64,000 nucleotides of DNA, from assembly GCF_016907695.1 (NCBI RefSeq), contig NZ_JAFBCK010000001.1, forward strand, positions 5,506,001 through 5,570,000, written 5' to 3'. Under the pieces are notes generated by a model. It made no database searches and was not told where the DNA came from. It worked only from the letters and a program-made list of their open reading frames with translations. Positions 60,203-64,000 of the stretch are shown here, in pieces. This DNA is from Actinokineospora baliensis (lineage in GTDB: Bacteria; Actinomycetota; Actinomycetes; Mycobacteriales; Pseudonocardiaceae). The stretch's first letter is position 1; each line of letters starts with the position of its first letter. A program made the translations under genes and the position numbers.

Positions 60203-63200
60203 CGCGCACCGGCCGGATCGCCGAGACGTACGAGAAGTCCTTCCCCGCCCACGAGCCGTTGATCGCGCAGCACCGCTCCGGCGGCACCGGGCTGCTGCCC
60301 GCCGCCGTGCAGCTGGAGATGGCGGTGCTGGCGGTGGCCAAGCGCGCGGCGTTCACCCCGGTCGAGCTGACCGGGGTGGCGTTCCGCCGCCCGGTCGCGG
60401 TGCCCGACGGGGGCCGGGCGGACCTGCGCTTGGAGGTGGTGTCCGGGCCGACCACCGGGTTCGAACTGGTGACCGCCGAGGGCGCCGTGGTGTCGTCGGG
60501 TTCCGGACGGGTTGTCGCCGCGGGTGACCAGGTCCGCGCGTGGGCGGTGGCCTGTCCGACCAGCGTCGACCCGGCCGGGATCTACGCGGGGTGGGCGGCG
60601 GCGGGGCTTGAGTACGGCCCGCTGTTCCGCACCATGTCCGCGCTCGCGGTTGGCGATGGGACAGCTGAGGCGGTGCTGCGGACCGAGATGACCAGCGCGC
60701 CGTGGTACGCGCACCCGCTGCTGGTCGACGGCGTGTTCCAGGTGGCGAGCCGGGCGATCCAAGGCTCGAGCCCGCTGCCGGTGTTGCCGATCGGCGTTGA
60801 CCGGGTGGTGCTGCACGGGCAGTTGTCCGGGGCGGTCACCGAGGTCTCCGTCCGGGTGCGCCGCATGTCGGTGGAGGGCGCGTACTCGGTCGCGGACGCT
60901 CTGGTGCTTGACGCGTCCGGGGTGGTGTTGGCCGAGTTCAGCGGCATCCGGATGCGCGCCCTGCCCGGGCGGGAGAACCCGCTGATCACCCGCATCGCGT
61001 GGGAGCCGACCGGTGCGCCGTCGCCGCGTGGTCGCGCGAGCGGGACGTGGGTGGCGGCCGACCCGGGCGTGGCCGCGGCGCTGCGTGCTGAAGGTGCGAA
61101 GGTCGTGGGCTCGCTAGAGGAGACTCCCGACAAGGTCGAGGGTGTGGTGGTGGTCCTCGGCGACGAGCTGCGGGACGCCGTGCACGGGACTGTCGCGCTG
61201 CTCAAGGCGTTGGGGTCTCGGCAGCGGCAGGGCAGGTTGTTCGTCGTCACCGAGAACGGTCAGGCGGTACTGGACTCGGATCGTCCGGTGCCCGCCAAGG
61301 CGGCCGCGTGGGGGTTGTTGCGCAGCGCGGCCATCGAGTACCCGGGTCTGCGGCCCCGGCTGATCGACGTCGACGCGGCTTCGGTGGGTTCGCTGGTTGG
61401 TGAGCTCGGCGATGGGCCGGTCGAGATCGCGTACCGGGCTGGTGTGCGGTACGCACCGCAGCGGGTCACCGCGTCGCTGACCACCGACCGCCCTGGGGTG
61501 CGTTCGGGTGGCCGGTACCTCATTCTTGGCGGGCATGGTGGGCTTGGAGTCGTTGTCGCCCAACGGTTCGCTGCCGCCGGGGCGTCGGTCATCGCTCTGG
61601 TGAGCCGCTCGGGTAGGGCGAACCCAGCTGCGATCGCGGCCATCGAGGCGCACGGTTGCCGCGTTGTGTCGTACGCCGCCGATGTGGCGGTCCCGGGGGC
61701 GCTGACCGAGATGGTGGCCGCCTTCCGCAGGGACCACGGTGACCTGCACGGAGTCGTGCACGCCGCGGGAACCCTGTCGGACGGGCTCATCCGCTCCATC
61801 ACCGAGGACGACCTCGACCGCGTCCTCCGGCCCAAAGTGGACGGTGCAACGGCACTCGGGGCTGCCCTTGATGGGCTGGACTTGGACTTCGTGGCACTGT
61901 TCGCCTCGGTGTCGGGCACGTTCGGCAACCTGGGGCAGGGCGGGTACGCCGCTGCCAACGCCTACCTGGACGCCGTGGCGCACTCAGCTGGGGCGCCGTG
62001 GGTGGCTATCGACTGGGGGCTGTGGGGCGAGACCGGCATGGGCGTGGCGGTCGCCGATCAGTTGCGCGCCCGAGGGGTGCGGCCACTGGGGACCGAGGAG
62101 GCACTGCGGGCGCTGCTGGACACCCTCCGTGCCGACGTCCGCCAGGTCGTCATCGCCCACCGAGACACCTCCGACCCGTCGTTCGTCGCTGGGACTCCTG
62201 TCGAGGCGGCTGCCACTGAGGGGAACGAGGACCAGGTCCTGGCCGCCTTGAGCGAGTTCGTCGCCGACTGGCTGGGACTGCCGGAGCTGGACCCGTCGGC
62301 GGCGCTGACCGACCACGGCATGAGCTCGATCATGAGCGTGGACCTGGCCGAGGAGTTGACCCGCCGCTGGGGCAAGGCCGTTCCGGCCACCCTGTTCCTG
62401 GAGTACCCAGACCTGCGCTCCGTGGCCAAGGCCTTGGCCGAGCGACACGGCGTGACGCCGCCGGGCGCTGCTACCGAGCCCGAGCCGGCGCCCGTCGCAG
62501 CGGTCGTGGAGCGGCCGGGATCGAGGGCTGGTGGGCCGATCGTGGTGGCAGTGTCCGCGGATCTGCCCGATGCGCGCACCCTCGACACGTTCGCGGACAC
62601 CCGCGGCACCACTGGCCCCCGCGCCAAGGCCCATGCACCCGGAGCGACTGCACCACACGGCATCACGCCCCCTAGCACTCCCGCCGAGCCGAAGCCGACG
62701 CCCGCTGTGGCAGCCGATCGTCACGAGTCATCCCTTGCTGGGGCGATCGCCGTGGTGGCGGTGTCGGCGGATTTGCCTGGGGCGCACACCCTGGACGAGT
62801 TCTGGGCCATGCTGCGCGCCGGTGACCATGCGTTCACCGAGGTGCCGGGGCAGCGGTGGTCGATCGACGAGCACCACCGGCCTCGGTCGCCGGGGATGGA
62901 GGGTACCTACTGCCGGATCGGCGCGTTCCTGTCCGATGTGGACCGGTTGGAGCCCGCGTTCTTCGGGATCTCGGTGCGCGAGTCGGAGGAGCTCGATCCG
63001 CAGCAGAAGCTGTTGCTGGAGCACGCCTGGTCGGTCCTCGACGAGGGTGGGATGGCTGGGCGCCGCGACATCGGTGTGTTCGTTGGGGCTACGTACACCC
63101 ATTTCCGCGATGCGCGCGGGCTTGAGCAGGTCGGCCCGCACACCGCGCTCGGGTCCATGAACGCGTTGCTGGCCAACCGGGTGTCGTTCGCACTCGATCT

Positions 63201-64000
63201 CACCGGGCCGTCGCAGACTGTGGACACGCTGTGTTCGTCGTCGTTGGTGGCGGTGCAGCAGGCGGTGACCAGTTTGCGGGCTGGACAATGTTCGGCCGCG
63301 GTGGTCGCGGCGTGCCATGTCGGCCTAACCCCTTGGTACTACCGGAGTCTGAGCCAACTCGGCGCTCTGTCGGAGGAGCGGCCGCGGCCGTTCGACGACC
63401 GTGCGGCGGGGTTCGTGCCCGGCGAGGGCGCGGTGGCAGTGTTGCTCAAGCGGCTGGCGGACGCCGAGCGCGACGGTGACCACATTTGGGGTGTGATCCG
63501 TGGGGCCGCGGTGAACCACGGCGGCCGGGGCAGTGGGCTGTCGGTGCCGCGTGGTGAGGCGCAGAGCGCGGTGATCCGCGCTGCCCTGGCGGACGCGCGG
63601 GTGAAGCCGTCGGAGGTGTCGCTGGTCGAGGCGCATGGCACGGCGACGCGGCTGGGCGATCCCATCGAGGTGGCGGCGCTGAACGAGGCGTTCGCGGGCA
63701 ACGAGCGGCCGGTCGCCGTCGGGTCGGTGAAGGCGAACATCGGGCACCTGGAGCCTGCCGCGGGGTTGGCGGGCCTGGTGAAGGTGCTGCTGTGCTTGGC
63801 ACACGGGGAGATCCCGCCGCTGGCCGGATTCGCGACCCCCGGCGCACACCTGGACCTGTCGGCGGGCCTGCTCGACCTGCCCACCGAAGTCACGCCGTGG
63901 ACCGGTGCCCGGGTGGCCGGGATCAGCGCCTTCGGCATGGGCGGGACGAACGCGCACGTCGTCGTCGAGGCGCACCGGTCGTCGAGGCAGCAGCGGCCGA
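60199..64000 (+). CDS. Type I PKS beginning DH-KR-ACP-KS (3' partial)
   Basis: The GTG at 60199 overlaps the preceding stop; the frame stays open to the window end (1267 codons visible). It starts directly with a dehydratase (His25 in HRSGGTGLLP, Asp177 in DGVFQ), so it completes the module whose KS-AT ends the previous protein. The ketoreductase has GGHGGLG (444), Ser570 and Tyr583; the LSD motif and absence of the A-type tryptophan suggest a B-type. The ACP site is GMSS (Ser710). KS3 has Cys1012, His1146 (in HGTAT rather than HGTGT) and His1183. A partial duplication precedes KS3. The product would carry an alpha,beta-alkene after this module if both DH and KR act. Confidence 0.9.
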   Translation, partial: MTRTGRIAETYEKSFPAHEPLIAQHRSGGTGLLPAAVQLEMAVLAVAKRAAFTPVELTGVAFRRPVAVPDGGRADLRLEVVSGPTTGFELVTAEGAVVSSGSGRVVAAGDQVRAWAVACPTSVDPAGIYAGWAAAGLEYGPLFRTMSALAVGDGTAEAVLRTEMTSAPWYAHPLLVDGVFQVASRAIQGSSPLPVLPIGVDRVVLHGQLSGAVTEVSVRVRRMSVEGAYSVADALVLDASGVVLAEFSGIRMRALPGRENPLITRIAWEPTGAPSPRGRASGTWVAADPGVAAALRAEGAKVVGSLEETPDKVEGVVVVLGDELRDAVHGTVALLKALGSRQRQGRLFVVTENGQAVLDSDRPVPAKAAAWGLLRSAAIEYPGLRPRLIDVDAASVGSLVGELGDGPVEIAYRAGVRYAPQRVTASLTTDRPGVRSGGRYLILGGHGGLGVVVAQRFAAAGASVIALVSRSGRANPAAIAAIEAHGCRVVSYAADVAVPGALTEMVAAFRRDHGDLHGVVHAAGTLSDGLIRSITEDDLDRVLRPKVDGATALGAALDGLDLDFVALFASVSGTFGNLGQGGYAAANAYLDAVAHSAGAPWVAIDWGLWGETGMGVAVADQLRARGVRPLGTEEALRALLDTLRADVRQVVIAHRDTSDPSFVAGTPVEAAATEGNEDQVLAALSEFVADWLGLPELDPSAALTDHGMSSIMSVDLAEELTRRWGKAVPATLFLEYPDLRSVAKALAERHGVTPPGAATEPEPAPVAAVVERPGSRAGGPIVVAVSADLPDARTLDTFADTRGTTGPRAKAHAPGATAPHGITPPSTPAEPKPTPAVAADRHESSLAGAIAVVAVSADLPGAHTLDEFWAMLRAGDHAFTEVPGQRWSIDEHHRPRSPGMEGTYCRIGAFLSDVDRLEPAFFGISVRESEELDPQQKLLLEHAWSVLDEGGMAGRRDIGVFVGATYTHFRDARGLEQVGPHTALGSMNALLANRVSFALDLTGPSQTVDTLCSSSLVAVQQAVTSLRAGQCSAAVVAACHVGLTPWYYRSLSQLGALSEERPRPFDDRAAGFVPGEGAVAVLLKRLADAERDGDHIWGVIRGAAVNHGGRGSGLSVPRGEAQSAVIRAALADARVKPSEVSLVEAHGTATRLGDPIEVAALNEAFAGNERPVAVGSVKANIGHLEPAAGLAGLVKVLLCLAHGEIPPLAGFATPGAHLDLSAGLLDLPTEVTPWTGARVAGISAFGMGGTNAHVVVEAHRSSRQQRP
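62473..62803 (+). repeat. Partial duplication of linker plus KS N-terminus in the PKS gene
   Basis: About 125 bp at 62473-62597 (encoding EPEPAPVAAV, then VVAVSADLPDARTLDTF) are repeated at 62682-62803 (EPKPTPAVAA, then VVAVSADLPGAHTLDEF). The second copy leads into the intact KS3; the first runs into Pro/Thr-rich linker. The frame is kept. Confidence 0.8.

Overview
The window is very GC-rich DNA with tightly packed genes, frequent GTG starts and 1-4 nt ATGA/GTGA overlaps. Class E-type sorting signals, LAL regulators and assembly-line enzymes point to a filamentous actinomycete. A Pseudonocardiales genus is plausible, but the sequence alone does not fix it. No rRNA, tRNA or CRISPR array is visible.

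Positions 1-17834 are mostly secreted or housekeeping-like accessory genes. They comprise a sortase-anchored SdrD-like surface protein (cut by the window edge), a lipoprotein, a GNAT acetyltransferase, an S1 serine protease, a decayed IS110 transposase, an aminoglycoside-phosphotransferase-fold kinase, a GH18 chitinase, a VanZ-like protein and a methyltransferase. The main item is a 2129-aa Rhs/YD-repeat polymorphic toxin (6933-13322). Its C-terminus is a Hint protease followed by a DddA-like (SCP1.201-like) deaminase domain, and an Imm1-type immunity gene follows directly.

Positions 17982-42225 look like one composite biosynthetic locus. A forward operon of eleven nearly overlapping genes encodes a KamA-type radical SAM enzyme, a PaaK-like ligase, an alpha/alpha-toroid protein, a tautomerase-like protein, a stand-alone carrier protein, two paralogous ATP-grasp ligases around an MFS pump, a class II DAHP synthase, an MIO-type aromatic ammonia-lyase and an amidase. 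A reverse block holds a small LuxR regulator, an SDR and two adenylate-forming enzymes. Divergent from that block are an apparently intact class II lanthipeptide synthetase (LanM), a 68-aa acidic-then-hydrophobic peptide with no cysteine, a LAL regulator and a second MFS exporter. The combination suggests ATP-grasp/ACP-tethered chemistry on aromatic or beta-amino acid units next to a LanM system. I do not recognise the product.

Positions 42226-48702 hold a repeat-rich intergenic zone (a long inverted repeat followed by G-rich tandem repeats), a short IclR-type regulator, a small secreted protein, a TetR/DUF1772 divergent pair, an M23 peptidase and a DedA protein.

From 48703 to the right edge a second cluster begins. 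It contains an FAD oxidoreductase, a Rieske oxygenase, a 2994-aa hybrid FT-A-PCP-KS-DH-ACP-KS-AT synthase whose A domain reads as glycine-specific, and a following PKS (DH-KR-ACP-KS...) that runs off the window. A formyl-glycine starter, as used for oxazole-primed polyketides, is the likely opening unit.
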